From assembly GCA_030016385.1 (NCBI GenBank), contig JASEJN010000029.1:1-38911 (forward strand): a DNA stretch of 38,911 bases, in the 5' to 3' direction. Of this stretch, positions 1-8,314 are shown in pieces; positions within the stretch are counted from its first letter, which is position 1, and each line of letters begins with the position of its first letter. Source of the DNA: Clostridiales bacterium. Lineage in GTDB: Bacteria; Bacillota; Clostridia; Clostridiales; Oxobacteraceae. The translations under genes and the position numbers were made by a program. The notes beneath the pieces were generated by a model, which saw only the letters and a program-made list of their open reading frames with translations, was not told the DNA's origin and ran no database searches.

Positions 1-56
1 GTCGCTCAAAATAACATAATCCTATTTATGCCTGATTTCAAATTGCGAATCGAAGG
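1..56 (-). repeat. Interspersed repeat, copy D, cut by the window edge
   Basis: Read on the minus strand, this stretch starts CTTCGATTCGCAATTTGA and later has TTATGTTATTTTGAGCG, matching the first half of the repeat seen at 14967, 34700 and 38838. It differs by about 18 extra bases between the two matching blocks. The conserved 19-bp core of the family would lie beyond position 1, so the copy is truncated by the window and not necessarily in the genome. Confidence 0.6.
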
Positions 57-569
57 AGCTATCATATTATGTATATAATTAATTTAATTAAGTATATAAT
101 ATAGCAATAATTAGTGCAATATGTTTTAGAAATTTTGCTAATAATGAATTGACCAAGTACCAAAAAATTTAACTGGAATATACTTACCGGTCTTAATACT
201 ATGATTCACCACTACATGATCGGCTTCCATCTTCAATACGAGTATTTATCTGAGAACTATCTGCTAACTTATAACATGCCTTCCTTTATTTATTTATCTC
301 GCACTTCATAGGCACCGATTATTCTGGATTCTTACAAGCTTTCTAAGCTTTTGGCAAATCTTATTTAGACACTTTTAATCTATTTATTTTTATATTATTT
401 ATATTTTTCTGCATGTTATATTTAGATAATATCATTTTTTTGCCACATTAACAATATTTCTAAACTTTATCGATAATAATATTAATCTAAAATATGCAGA
501 TGCCAAAATATTAAAATATTTTATAACTAAATAAATTTACTATAATATTCATAATATATAAATAATATA
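57..569. other. AT-rich intergenic stretch without a convincing gene
   Basis: No open reading frame with a ribosome binding site is visible here. The only protein-like fragment is a 30-codon minus-strand ORF at 138-230 (reading IKTGKYIPVKFFGTW), which has stops just upstream and no recognisable family; it could be the relic of a decayed gene. A half-copy of the AT palindrome found at 603-631 occurs near 80-95. Confidence 0.4.
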
Positions 570-598
570 TTGACAAACATGTATTACTTTTGTATTAT
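570..598 (+). promoter_or_regulatory. Sigma-A-type promoter of the ABC importer operon
   Basis: TTGACA at 570-575 and TATTAT at 593-598 are separated by exactly 17 bases. The -35 is a full consensus match and the -10 differs at one base. The predicted start, near 605, leaves an untranslated leader of about 115 bases before the first permease gene. Confidence 0.75.
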
Positions 599-602
599 AT
601 AA

Positions 603-631
603 ATTAATTTAATTAACTTAATTAAATTAAT
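603..631. promoter_or_regulatory. Perfect 14-bp inverted repeat at the predicted start site (candidate operator)
   Basis: ATTAATTTAATTAA at 603-616 and its exact reverse complement at 618-631 flank a single base. The palindrome begins about 5 bases after the -10 box, so a bound repressor would block initiation. A further half-site lies near 80-95. No regulator gene for it is present in the window; which protein binds is unknown. Confidence 0.5.
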
Positions 632-720
632 AGTTAAGTTATTAGCAATCAATTTATAAATATTTAAATGACAGTATTATATATGTGCTGTCTACTAAAT
701 TTGAATAAGTAGGTGATAAA

Positions 721-1677
721 ATGGAAGTAAGTCACATGAAAAATGTGAATTTGATCCCACAAAAGAATAGTTTTCTCCGGAAAGTTTATAAACAACGCTA
801 TTTATTGATAATGGTTATTCCAGGAGTTATTTTCATGTTGGTATTTAATTTATATCCTGTTTATTTCGCTCAGATTGGCTTTAAGGAATACAATGTTACA
901 ATGGGAACAAATCTTTCTCTAGCCCATTGGGTAGGACTCTCATATATCAAGGAATTCCTTAATAGTCCCGACTTTTCTAACGTTATGATTAATACTATCG
1001 GGATTTCTTTTTTTAAATTATTGGTCGGTTTTCCAATACCGATAATATTTGCACTACTACTAAATGAAATTAAACAGTCAAGATTTAAAAAATTCATACA
1101 GACAGTTACATATCTACCTCACTTTTTATCATGGATTATTGTAGCTGGTATCATGTTGATTTGGCTTGCGGATTCAGGACTGCTTACAAAAGCACTTTAT
1201 CATATGCATATAGTAGACGATACAAGTAACATGTTGGCGAATGCCAATTACTTCTGGGCTATTTCCGTCATTTCAGAATTATGGAAGGAATTCGGGTGGA
1301 ACTCGATTATTTATCTAGCAGCTATCGCAGGTATCGATATGGAACTGTTTGAAGCTGCAAGAATCGATGGTGCAGGTAAATTCAGACAGATATGGAATAT
1401 AACACTTCCTTCTATCGCACCGACGGTTGTATTGATGCTCATTCTGTCAATAAGCGGGCTGTTTGGTTCGAACTTTGACCAGATTTTTGTTTTAAGAAAT
1501 GCAGTAAATGCCCCTGCTTCAAATGTTATTGATATTTACGTTTATCAGCAGTCATTCATGTATAATCGTTTTGATTATGCAACGGCAGTTGGTCTGTTTA
1601 GATCCCTGGTTTCGGCTATTTTGCTGGTTGGTGCAAATGCATTTGCACGCCGTTCGACAGGCAACTCGATATTCTAA
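721..1677 (+). CDS. Carbohydrate ABC transporter permease, LplB/YteP type
   Basis: Inner-membrane permease of a CUT1-type sugar importer. The 318-residue protein has a positively charged N-terminus, about six membrane segments (roughly 28-48, 88-113, 130-150, 175-203, 232-250 and 290-308) and the permease EAA loop EAARIDGAGK at 211-220, the docking site for the ATPase. Its length fits the LplB family, which often imports oligosaccharides from plant or host polysaccharides. AGGTG five bases before the ATG supports the start. It is the first gene of a three-gene operon with the second permease and the lipoprotein. No ATPase gene is present, so a shared MsmX-type ATPase is inferred. The substrate cannot be read from the sequence. 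Confidence 0.9.
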   Translation: MEVSHMKNVNLIPQKNSFLRKVYKQRYLLIMVIPGVIFMLVFNLYPVYFAQIGFKEYNVTMGTNLSLAHWVGLSYIKEFLNSPDFSNVMINTIGISFFKLLVGFPIPIIFALLLNEIKQSRFKKFIQTVTYLPHFLSWIIVAGIMLIWLADSGLLTKALYHMHIVDDTSNMLANANYFWAISVISELWKEFGWNSIIYLAAIAGIDMELFEAARIDGAGKFRQIWNITLPSIAPTVVLMLILSISGLFGSNFDQIFVLRNAVNAPASNVIDIYVYQQSFMYNRFDYATAVGLFRSLVSAILLVGANAFARRSTGNSIF

Positions 1678-1699
1678 ATTTTAAGAGAGGAGAATTAAT

Positions 1700-2599
1700 G
1701 TGACATTCAAAAAAAGTCGTGAAACTACAGGAGAAACAATTTTTGACGTTGTCAATATATTGATTATGATATTGTTATTACTATCAGTAGCATATCCAAT
1801 ATGGTATATTCTAGTTTATTCGTTTGATGATGCTATAGATGCGTCAAAAGCTGCTTTTATGTTATTCCCTAGAAAGTTTACTCTATATAACTATAATATT
1901 GTATTTAAGGATAAAGCAATCTTTCATGCGTTCGCAATTACAGTTTTAAGAACAGTTGTAGGTACTGTTTCCAGTGTCTTCTTTACTGCTATGGTATCTT
2001 ATGGACTAAGTAAAAAATATCTTATAGGAAGAAAAATATATATGGGCATCGGCATAGTCACATTGGTATTTTCAGCAGGAATGATTCCATCTTATTTTGT
2101 AATTAAATCTTTACATCTGTTAAACAGCTTTTGGGTTTATATTATTCCCGGACTGTTCTCTTTTTACAATGCACTGATTTTTATTTCCTTCTTCAAGGGC
2201 CTTCCCGATTCAATTGAAGAATCTGCGCAGATAGATGGAGCAAATGAGTTTACTATTTTTTTAAGAATTATCATCCCGCTTTCAATGCCAGTCATAGCCA
2301 CAATCGCGCTTTTTAATGGAGTTGGCCAATATAACGATTATTTTACATATGTCCTCTATATTACCGACAACGAAAGTTTACGCACGATGCAAAATTATCT
2401 ATATCAGATTATTCAAGCAAATACTGCTTTGGCAATGATGAAAAATGTACCGGCAGAGATGATGGCGCAGAACAAAACCTCTGCTGAATCCTTGAAATAT
2501 GCTTCGATGGTCGTTACCTGTGTACCAATCGTCATTGTTTATCCATTTTTGCAAAAGTATTTTATAAAGGGAGTTTTAATAGGTTCAGTAAAAGGATAA
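1700..2599 (+). CDS. Carbohydrate ABC transporter permease, LplC/YtcP type
   Basis: Second permease of the importer, partner of the upstream LplB-like protein. The 299 residues contain about six membrane segments and the EAA loop EESAQIDGAN at 173-182. The long region after it (about 205-275) is typical of the YtcP/LplC branch. The start is GTG, seven bases after GGAG; an ATG overlapping it is immediately followed by a stop in its own frame and cannot be used. It lies 22 bases after the first permease, in the same transcript. Confidence 0.9.
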   Translation: MTFKKSRETTGETIFDVVNILIMILLLLSVAYPIWYILVYSFDDAIDASKAAFMLFPRKFTLYNYNIVFKDKAIFHAFAITVLRTVVGTVSSVFFTAMVSYGLSKKYLIGRKIYMGIGIVTLVFSAGMIPSYFVIKSLHLLNSFWVYIIPGLFSFYNALIFISFFKGLPDSIEESAQIDGANEFTIFLRIIIPLSMPVIATIALFNGVGQYNDYFTYVLYITDNESLRTMQNYLYQIIQANTALAMMKNVPAEMMAQNKTSAESLKYASMVVTCVPIVIVYPFLQKYFIKGVLIGSVKG

Positions 2600-2700
2600 A
2601 AGTACAGGCAAATTTGAAAACCGGTATTTAATCGTTCTATGTGAAGTTAACTCAGAATTTACTATAAAATAAATATGTTCTGGGATAACAATATATATTT

Positions 2701-2706
2701 AGGAGG
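2701..2706 (+). promoter_or_regulatory. Ribosome binding site that fixes the lipoprotein start
   Basis: AGGAGG lies seven bases before the ATG at 2714. It shows that the lipoprotein starts at MKKRI and not at the in-frame ATG at 2675, which would place 13 extra residues in front of the signal peptide. Confidence 0.85.
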
Positions 2707-2713
2707 AATCTGT

Positions 2714-4318
2714 ATGAAAAAGAGGATTATTTCCTTATGTATTGCAGTAGCACTTGCTATAAGTATGTTTGCTGGCTGTGCTAACAAAAACGATAAGAAA
2801 AGCGCAGCTTCGAGTGAACAGGCAAATGCTGAAAAACCTGTCGACTGGTATTTGAATCTCTCATGGTTTTCTTCAAAATGGGGCGATGACTGGGTCACCC
2901 AAAAGATTATAAAAGATACCGGGTTTAAGGTAAACGTAATTGTACCTCCAGCAGGCGGCGAAAACCAGAAGCTGACAACCATGATTGCATCTGGCACCTT
3001 ACCTGATTTGATAACATTGGGCTGGTCTGATACAAATTTGAATCAGATGATTTCAGCCAAAATGCTTACACCTCTAAATAAATTGGCAGATAAGTATGCG
3101 CCTGATTTCTACAAGAATGCTGATAAGGATGTTCTTATTTGGAATACAAAGGACGATGGAAATGTCTATGGGTATAATTGTTATACAACCAACCCGGAAG
3201 CAGTTAAGAACGATCCGAATGTCTTCTCCAATTATGATATGTGGGTAAGGAAAGATATTTATGAAGCAATAGGAAAACCGGATATGGCGACAACGGAAGG
3301 TTTTTTAAAAGCTTTAAGGGACGCCAAGGCAAAGTATCCAACAGTTGAGAATGGAACATTAATCCCTCTGGGTGTCAAACCATTCGGCGCTGATGGAGAT
3401 GAAAATGGCAGCCTTTCATTGTGCAGGGAATTGATGGATTTTCTTGCTATACCTTACCAGACTTCCGATGGAAAAATTTATGACCGTTATACAGATCCTG
3501 AGTATCTTCGCTGGCTGAAGATGTTCCGCCAGGCAACACAGGAAAAGCTTATACCTCCTGATGATTTTGCAGACAATGGGGACAAGGTATGTACCAATCT
3601 GCAGAATGGAAGATATTTCTGCATGATAGATCAATGGACAGACTATACCGGCCAGATACAAACCTGGTATGCAAGCAATCCCGATAAAGCATATATAGCT
3701 ATTCCGGGGCCTAAGAATATAAGTGGAGCAGAACCAACGCTTAGCGCAGGCTCCCCTAATGGCTGGCTGACAACAGTTATTTCCGCGACAGGAAAGCATC
3801 AGGAAAATGCTATTAAATTTATGACTTATATGCTTTCACCTGAAGCTACCGAACTGCAGATTGCGGGTATTGAAGGTAAAACATTTACAAAGCAAGGAGA
3901 CAAATATATAATCACACAGGAATACAAAGATATGCTTGCAAAGAATGACGTTTCGTCCGGCGTAGGACAATGGGCATATTTCTGCACAAACCCACAAAGC
4001 GTAGATTATATTGATAATATCCTGCCTTCAACAAAATTAATAAGAGATTGGAACAAGCCTTATTCTTTCTACAATGGGGCCTTTGAGTTCGTACCTTTTG
4101 AGGCAAACACTCCTGAGGCCAAAAATCAGGTTTCTCTATATTCACTGTGGGATAAAACACTGCCATCACTGTTACATGCTAAATCCGATGCCGATTTTGA
4201 TAAAATAATGAGCGATTACGTTGCAAAGCGTAAAACCTTAGGATATGATACAGTGAATGCAGCGCTGCAAAAGCAGCTTGATTCCAATAATGCAAAAATC
4301 GCTAAATTTGCAAAATAA
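2714..4318 (+). CDS. Extracellular solute-binding lipoprotein of the sugar importer
   Basis: Substrate-capturing lipoprotein of the ABC importer, anchored outside the membrane. The 534-residue protein begins with a lipoprotein signal peptide: KKR, a hydrophobic core, and lipobox FAGC with the lipidated Cys at 22. A Ser/Ala/Lys-rich linker and a family-1 type solute-binding domain follow. The size (over 500 residues) fits the LipO/YtcQ subgroup that accompanies LplB/LplC permeases. The gene is about 115 bases after the second permease with its own strong ribosome site, and ends just before a strong hairpin, so it closes the operon. The ligand is probably an oligosaccharide, by inference from the family. 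Confidence 0.9.
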   Translation: MKKRIISLCIAVALAISMFAGCANKNDKKSAASSEQANAEKPVDWYLNLSWFSSKWGDDWVTQKIIKDTGFKVNVIVPPAGGENQKLTTMIASGTLPDLITLGWSDTNLNQMISAKMLTPLNKLADKYAPDFYKNADKDVLIWNTKDDGNVYGYNCYTTNPEAVKNDPNVFSNYDMWVRKDIYEAIGKPDMATTEGFLKALRDAKAKYPTVENGTLIPLGVKPFGADGDENGSLSLCRELMDFLAIPYQTSDGKIYDRYTDPEYLRWLKMFRQATQEKLIPPDDFADNGDKVCTNLQNGRYFCMIDQWTDYTGQIQTWYASNPDKAYIAIPGPKNISGAEPTLSAGSPNGWLTTVISATGKHQENAIKFMTYMLSPEATELQIAGIEGKTFTKQGDKYIITQEYKDMLAKNDVSSGVGQWAYFCTNPQSVDYIDNILPSTKLIRDWNKPYSFYNGAFEFVPFEANTPEAKNQVSLYSLWDKTLPSLLHAKSDADFDKIMSDYVAKRKTLGYDTVNAALQKQLDSNNAKIAKFAK

Positions 4319-4326
4319 AAGACTTT

Positions 4327-4370
4327 AAAATGGTGGATATACTGTTTAACAGTATATCCACCATTTTCTG
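4327..4370. terminator. Terminator hairpin between convergent operons
   Basis: An 18-bp perfect stem (4327-4344 with 4350-4367) encloses a five-base loop. The arms begin AAAATGG and end CCATTTT, so each strand ends its hairpin in U residues. It can terminate the ABC operon and also the queT transcript coming from the right. Confidence 0.8.
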
Positions 4371-4462
4371 TTATTATAATCTTAGTCTGTTGAATTCGCA
4401 TGGCAAATAAAACAATCAACCCCATCTGATATACTTAATACCATAAATAAGGATTTTTAATT

Positions 4463-4924
4463 TTAGTGTTTATTAATCTTTTCAACCGCCATCAGGAGAA
4501 GAATCCCAAGACCGCCTACTGAAAAGAATTCTCCAAGACCTATCGTAAGCACTGTCAGCAGGTATGGGGCATTTGAAAACTTGCTCACCCATATTGATAC
4601 TATAAAAGCATTTAGAACCACAGGAGGCACTACTGCAAGTATCCTATTCGGCATTTTTGATGTTAAATATGCCGCCAGAAGCGTTACAAGGCTTCCGAAA
4701 ACGATATCTACAAGACCCAGCCCCCCAAATATATTAGCTATCAAACAGCCTATAAAGACTCCGGGTATAGCTGCACTATCTATAAAAGGCAAAATAACCA
4801 AGGCTTCGGAAATCCTGACCTGTATTGCTGAAAATGAAAGGCTACCGAGTGCTAATGTGAGTGCAACATATATGGCTGCAATTATTCCAGCCTTTGCTAT
4901 GTACTTAGAATCATATTTTACCAA
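4463..4924 (-). CDS. queT: QueT-family transporter (queuosine-precursor ECF S-component type)
   Basis: Small integral membrane protein of the QueT family, thought to be the substrate-binding (S) component of an energy-coupling-factor importer for queuosine precursors. About 153 residues with five to six membrane segments. The N-terminal part (KAGIIAAIYVALTLALG, then IQVRISEAL) is characteristic. I chose the TTG at 4922-4924 because GAGGTG sits six bases before it; the GTG at 4931-4933 is inside that ribosome site. It follows RNase J with a large hairpin between them. I looked for a preQ1 riboswitch upstream and saw none. The ECF ATPases and EcfT must be elsewhere. Confidence 0.8.
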   Translation of the reverse strand: MVKYDSKYIAKAGIIAAIYVALTLALGSLSFSAIQVRISEALVILPFIDSAAIPGVFIGCLIANIFGGLGLVDIVFGSLVTLLAAYLTSKMPNRILAVVPPVVLNAFIVSIWVSKFSNAPYLLTVLTIGLGEFFSVGGLGILLLMAVEKINKH

Positions 4925-4946
4925 ATTAACCACCTCTCAACATTTT

Positions 4947-4985
4947 AATTTATTACCTCAGGCATAATGCCTGAGGTAATAAATT
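4947..4985. terminator. Near-perfect 19-bp hairpin between RNase J and queT
   Basis: AATTTATTACCTCAGGCAT at 4947-4965 is the exact reverse complement of 4967-4985, centred on one base. Neither side is followed by a clean U-run, so it may be a weak terminator, an RNA processing site or an mRNA stabilising element that lowers queT expression relative to RNase J. Confidence 0.5.
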
Positions 4986-4994
4986 AACTTCCAA

Positions 4995-6659
4995 TTATAT
5001 TTCCATTATTATAGGCAAAATCATAGGCTTACGCTTTGTCTTTTCATAAAGGAAACCCCTTAGAGCCTCTTTTATATTGGTCTTGATTGTTGACCAATCT
5101 GAAATTTGCTTCTCCTCGCATTTTGACAAAGTTTCTTTTACAATTTCTTTTGCCTGATCCATCAAGTCTTCGGATTCCCTGACATAAACAAAACCTCTTG
5201 ATATAATGTCAGGACCGGCTATAACGCTTCCGGACTCTTTTGATATTGTAACAACCACTGTCAGTATTCCGTCCTGCGACAGATGTTTTCTGTCACGCAG
5301 CACGATATTACCAACATCTCCGACTCCTAAACCATCTACCAGTACCTGGCCTGCTGTGACGCTACCGGCAACTCTTGCATGTTTATGATTTAGCTCCAAT
5401 ATGGATCCGTTTTCAAGTATAAATATATTTTCTGGCTTCATACCCAATTTTTGCGCCAGCAGCGCATGCTGCTTCAAATGCCTGTATTCACCGTGAACAG
5501 GCACAAAAAATTCTGGTTTTACAAGTGTGTGAATTAATTTAAGTTCTTCCTGACATGCATGACCGGAAACATGCACCTCAGCCAGATCCTCATATATAAC
5601 ATCTGCACCGCGCTTAAAAAGCTGGTTTATTACTCTGTATACGAATTTTTCATTGCCGGGTATGGGTGTTGCAGAAATAATTATCATATCTCCCGGAATA
5701 ATGTCTACTTTTTTGTGTTCAGAAGTCGACATCCTGACCAGTGCGGACATCGGTTCACCCTGGCTTCCGGTGGTAATTATTACTATTTTCTCCTTCGGAA
5801 ATTTGTCAATATCATCGATGTCAATCAATGTACCTTCGGGTATATTCAAATACCCCAGCTGGTAAGCCACATCCACAACATTAACCATACTTCTTCCGGA
5901 CACGGCAACCTTTCTGCCATAGCTATACGCCGCATTTATAATCTGCTGAACTCTATGAATATTTGATGCAAATGTAGCTACTATTATTCTGCCTTTTGCT
6001 TTCCCAAATATATTCTGAAAAGTCTCACCTACTACCCTTTCAGACATCGTATATCCTTTTCTCTCAACATTTGTGCTATCGGCCATTAAAAGCAGTACAC
6101 CCTGTTTACCGAGTTCTGCAAACCTTGCAAGATCTATTACATCCCCGTCAATAGGCGTATAATCGACCTTAAAATCTCCCGTATGAACGATAACTCCTAC
6201 AGGAGTGTGTATCGCAAGCGCAACGGAATCGGCGATACTGTGGCTTGTCTTTATAAACTCAACTTCAAAATCACCAATCTTAACCTTGTCTTTTGCCTTT
6301 ACACATTTTAATTCGACCTCATTTAATAGTCCGTGCTCTTTCAATTTATTCTCGACAAGGCCAAGCGTAAGTTTTGTACCATATACCGGTACATTAATCT
6401 GTTTAAGCACATAGGGAAGCGCCCCTATGTGGTCTTCATGACCATGTGTAAGCACTATCGCCCTGAACCTGTCTTTGTTCTTGATTAAGTACGTTATATC
6501 GGGTATCACAATATCTATCCCGAGCATCTCTTCCTCCGGGAACATAAGCCCGCAATCTATAACTATAATATCATTTTTATATTCTACTACGGTCATATTC
6601 TTTCCAATTTCACCCAGGCCACCAAGTGGAATTATCTTTAGTTTTTCTCTTTTTGCCAA
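4995..6659 (-). CDS. rnj: Ribonuclease J
   Basis: Metallo-beta-lactamase/beta-CASP ribonuclease of mRNA decay and RNA maturation, cytoplasmic, with endonuclease and 5'-3' exonuclease activity. The 554 residues match the family's usual length. The zinc motif THGHEDH is at 71-77, with further metal and beta-CASP motifs downstream (HTGDFKVD, SGRSMV, the PVHGEY block). The start is TTG at 6657-6659, preceded by AAGGAGG; the following residues AKREKLKIIPLGGLGEIG are the normal N-terminus. It is in one direction with the fur-like gene upstream and queT downstream. Only one RNase J is present here, so J1 and J2 cannot be told apart. Confidence 0.95.
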   Translation of the reverse strand: MAKREKLKIIPLGGLGEIGKNMTVVEYKNDIIVIDCGLMFPEEEMLGIDIVIPDITYLIKNKDRFRAIVLTHGHEDHIGALPYVLKQINVPVYGTKLTLGLVENKLKEHGLLNEVELKCVKAKDKVKIGDFEVEFIKTSHSIADSVALAIHTPVGVIVHTGDFKVDYTPIDGDVIDLARFAELGKQGVLLLMADSTNVERKGYTMSERVVGETFQNIFGKAKGRIIVATFASNIHRVQQIINAAYSYGRKVAVSGRSMVNVVDVAYQLGYLNIPEGTLIDIDDIDKFPKEKIVIITTGSQGEPMSALVRMSTSEHKKVDIIPGDMIIISATPIPGNEKFVYRVINQLFKRGADVIYEDLAEVHVSGHACQEELKLIHTLVKPEFFVPVHGEYRHLKQHALLAQKLGMKPENIFILENGSILELNHKHARVAGSVTAGQVLVDGLGVGDVGNIVLRDRKHLSQDGILTVVVTISKESGSVIAGPDIISRGFVYVRESEDLMDQAKEIVKETLSKCEEKQISDWSTIKTNIKEALRGFLYEKTKRKPMILPIIMEI

Positions 6660-6828
6660 AAAAAATATCCCTCCTTATTTTTCCGGTTTTTATATGTTTT
6701 TATATATTAAATACCGTTCACACATACAGTATTAACATTCACATTAGTTTATTAACTACTCGTAATGTTACGCAACATTCGCCGTCTTCACATACAGATA
6801 TAATGGCATCACATGGATAATCGGCCAA

Positions 6829-7290
6829 CTATTTATTTTCTTCTCCCCGGCATTTGCTGCAATATCCAAAAAATTTTAATATATGATTGGTAACTTTAAA
6901 ATTATATTTTTCATTGACCTTTTTTTCAAGGGCATCCAGTAAGTCACCTTCAACTTCCGTAACGCTTCCGCATTTCAGGCATATCAGGTGATGATGATGG
7001 TGATCCTCACTTGCATGGGAGAGCTCATATCTGTTTTTCCCGTCATCCAAGTTCAACTTGAAAATCATATTCATTTCTTCCAGCAATTGCAGTGTTCTGT
7101 ATACTGTAGCAAGACCTATTTCAGGACAATCTTTTTTTACAAGCTCATATATGTCCTCCGTAGATAAATGCTTTCCCTCATTTTCTATTATGATTTCGAG
7201 CACTGCGCGTCTTTGAGGCGTTAACTTATATCCCTTATCCTTAAGCGTTTTCTTTAATGAGCTTATGTCCATATCTTTTGATAAACTCAA
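6829..7290 (-). CDS. Fur-family metal-responsive transcriptional regulator
   Basis: Dimeric winged-helix repressor of the Fur/PerR/Zur family. An N-terminal DNA-binding domain contains TPQRRAVLEI and the recognition helix GLATVYRTLQ; the C-terminal metal domain has the histidine-rich EDHHHHHLICLKCG segment, and a final CSKC. The two CxxC pairs form the structural zinc site. The histidine-rich loop looks more like Fur than PerR, but the effector metal cannot be assigned. I chose the TTG at 7288-7290 because AAGGTG lies six bases before it; the GTG at 7297-7299 is within that ribosome site and an internal ATG at 7272 lacks one. A promoter lies at 7406-7434. Confidence 0.85.
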   Translation of the reverse strand: MSLSKDMDISSLKKTLKDKGYKLTPQRRAVLEIIIENEGKHLSTEDIYELVKKDCPEIGLATVYRTLQLLEEMNMIFKLNLDDGKNRYELSHASEDHHHHHLICLKCGSVTEVEGDLLDALEKKVNEKYNFKVTNHILKFFGYCSKCRGEENK

Positions 7291-7405
7291 TATTAACACC
7301 TTCTAAAATAAAATAAATATATAAATCATATTTTGAAAACCACTATCATGGATTTATCAAATAAAAAATATAAAAATTCTTTATATTTTATATAGTATCG
7401 ATTAA

Positions 7406-7434
7406 AGTCTATAATTGTTACTGGTATTTGTCAA
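7406..7434 (-). promoter_or_regulatory. Candidate promoter of the Fur-family gene
   Basis: On the minus strand TTGACA (7429-7434) is followed 17 bases later by TAGACT (7406-7411, four of six matches), or 15 bases later by TATAGA. The -35 is perfect, the -10 weak. I saw no convincing Fur box over it. Confidence 0.45.
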
Positions 7435-7535
7435 TATCCATTTTCAATTGACTTCCATTTATCAAACTTATGATCCGGCAAGTCTTTCGATTTTAATACA
7501 AACTCATATCCTCTAAATACTAATTATCCCTATGG

Positions 7536-7562
7536 AAAAAAAGCATACCAATAAGGTATGCT
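7536..7562 (-). terminator. Rho-independent terminator of the DUF1292 gene
   Basis: On the minus strand GCATACC and GGTATGC pair around a TTATT loop, closed by one extra A-T pair, and are followed by seven T residues. It begins three bases after the stop codon of the DUF1292 gene, ending the alaS-to-DUF1292 block before the fur region. Confidence 0.9.
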
Positions 7563-7564
7563 CT

Positions 7565-7819
7565 TCATTCTTCATCATCTTCAAGCAACTCATCATATGC
7601 ATCAGCTACTTTTTCAAACTCATCGTCGCTATCAATTACAGCAAAAACCTCATTTCCATCTTCATCCTTATCAACTCTCAGTATATATGGATCGTCTTCT
7701 TCCTCCGGCAGCAGCACCGCATATTCTTTCTCATTGAATTCGAACATATCTATCACTTCGCACTGTATTTCTTTTCCGTCATCATCAAGCAAAGTTATGA
7801 TGTTTTCATTTTCTTCCAC
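7565..7819 (-). CDS. DUF1292 family protein (YrzB-like)
   Basis: Very acidic 84-residue protein of the DUF1292 family, function unknown. It is almost entirely small beta-rich sequence with many Asp and Glu (for example LLPEEEDD and a final ELLEDDEE). In Bacillus the homologue yrzB stands next to ruvX (yrrK) and ireB (yrzL), as it does here, which supports the assignment. GAGGTG eight bases before the ATG supports the start. It has its own promoter at 7852-7880 and terminator at 7536-7562, so it may be expressed independently of ruvX. Confidence 0.85.
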   Translation of the reverse strand: MEENENIITLLDDDGKEIQCEVIDMFEFNEKEYAVLLPEEEDDPYILRVDKDEDGNEVFAVIDSDDEFEKVADAYDELLEDDEE

Positions 7820-7851
7820 AACGCAACACCTCGATTCGTTAATATAATGCT

Positions 7852-7880
7852 ATTCTATATTATATGGCAAGATAAGTCAA
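7852..7880 (-). promoter_or_regulatory. Promoter of the DUF1292 gene
   Basis: Minus strand TTGACT (7875-7880), 17 bases, then TAGAAT (7852-7857): each hexamer differs from consensus at one base. The predicted start is about 7845, 26 bases before the start codon. Confidence 0.6.
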
Positions 7881-7887
7881 TTAAATA

Positions 7888-8304
7888 TTATCTACACTTG
7901 CAGTCCAAATATGACTGCAATATATATTGAGCTGCAAGTTTATCTATAACCGTCCTTCTTCTTTTCCTAGATACATCGGCTTCAATAAGCACTCTTTCAA
8001 CGGCAACTGTCGATAGTCTTTCATCAAAAAATTCAACTGGTCTGCCGCAAGAAGACTCAAGCTCTTTTGAATATTGAATTACTTTTTCACCCTGGGGACC
8101 TAAAGTATTGTTTAAATTCTTCGGAAGCCCTATTATTATTTTCTCCACTCCGTACTCATTTATTATTTTTTTTATTTCCCTGATATCGGATTTCCTCCCT
8201 TCGATCCTCACTACCGTCTTTATACCCTGTGCCGTCCATCCAAAGGGATCGCTTATTGCAACACCTATTCTCTTGTCTCCTACATCAAGTCCCATTATCC
8301 TCAT
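7888..8304 (-). CDS. ruvX: YqgF/RuvX-family nuclease (putative pre-16S rRNA nuclease / Holliday junction resolvase)
   Basis: RNase H-fold nuclease of the YqgF family, 138 residues, the usual length. In E. coli the relative is needed for maturation of the 16S rRNA 5' end; a Holliday-junction role was proposed from the fold. The catalytic acidic positions are visible: D7 in [13 protein letters not shown]95 in FFDERLSTV, and an Asp in [10 protein letters not shown] near 121. It follows the aldo/keto reductase gene by only 10 bases, so the two are probably cotranscribed, whereas in Bacillus ruvX directly follows ireB. Confidence 0.92.
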   Translation of the reverse strand: MRIMGLDVGDKRIGVAISDPFGWTAQGIKTVVRIEGRKSDIREIKKIINEYGVEKIIIGLPKNLNNTLGPQGEKVIQYSKELESSCGRPVEFFDERLSTVAVERVLIEADVSRKRRRTVIDKLAAQYILQSYLDCKCR

Positions 8305-8314
8305 GTTATCACCC

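Noticed and set aside
138..230. 30-codon minus-strand ORF containing IKTGKYIPVKFFGTW
   Set aside because: Protein-like in feel, but it has no ribosome site, no recognisable family and stops on both sides; kept only as a possible relic, not called as a gene.
4934..4994. Possible preQ1 riboswitch before queT
   Set aside because: The gap holds only the long perfect hairpin; the short stem plus A-rich tail of a preQ1-I element is not visible.
7300..7405. Fur or PerR box in the Fur-family leader
   Set aside because: AT-rich sequence gives loose matches only; no inverted 7-1-7 or TTATAAT-type repeat is convincing.
7532..7930. 132-residue plus-strand ORF over the DUF1292 and ruvX genes
   Set aside because: It is antisense to two well-supported genes, runs through the terminator and has a composition typical of shadow frames.
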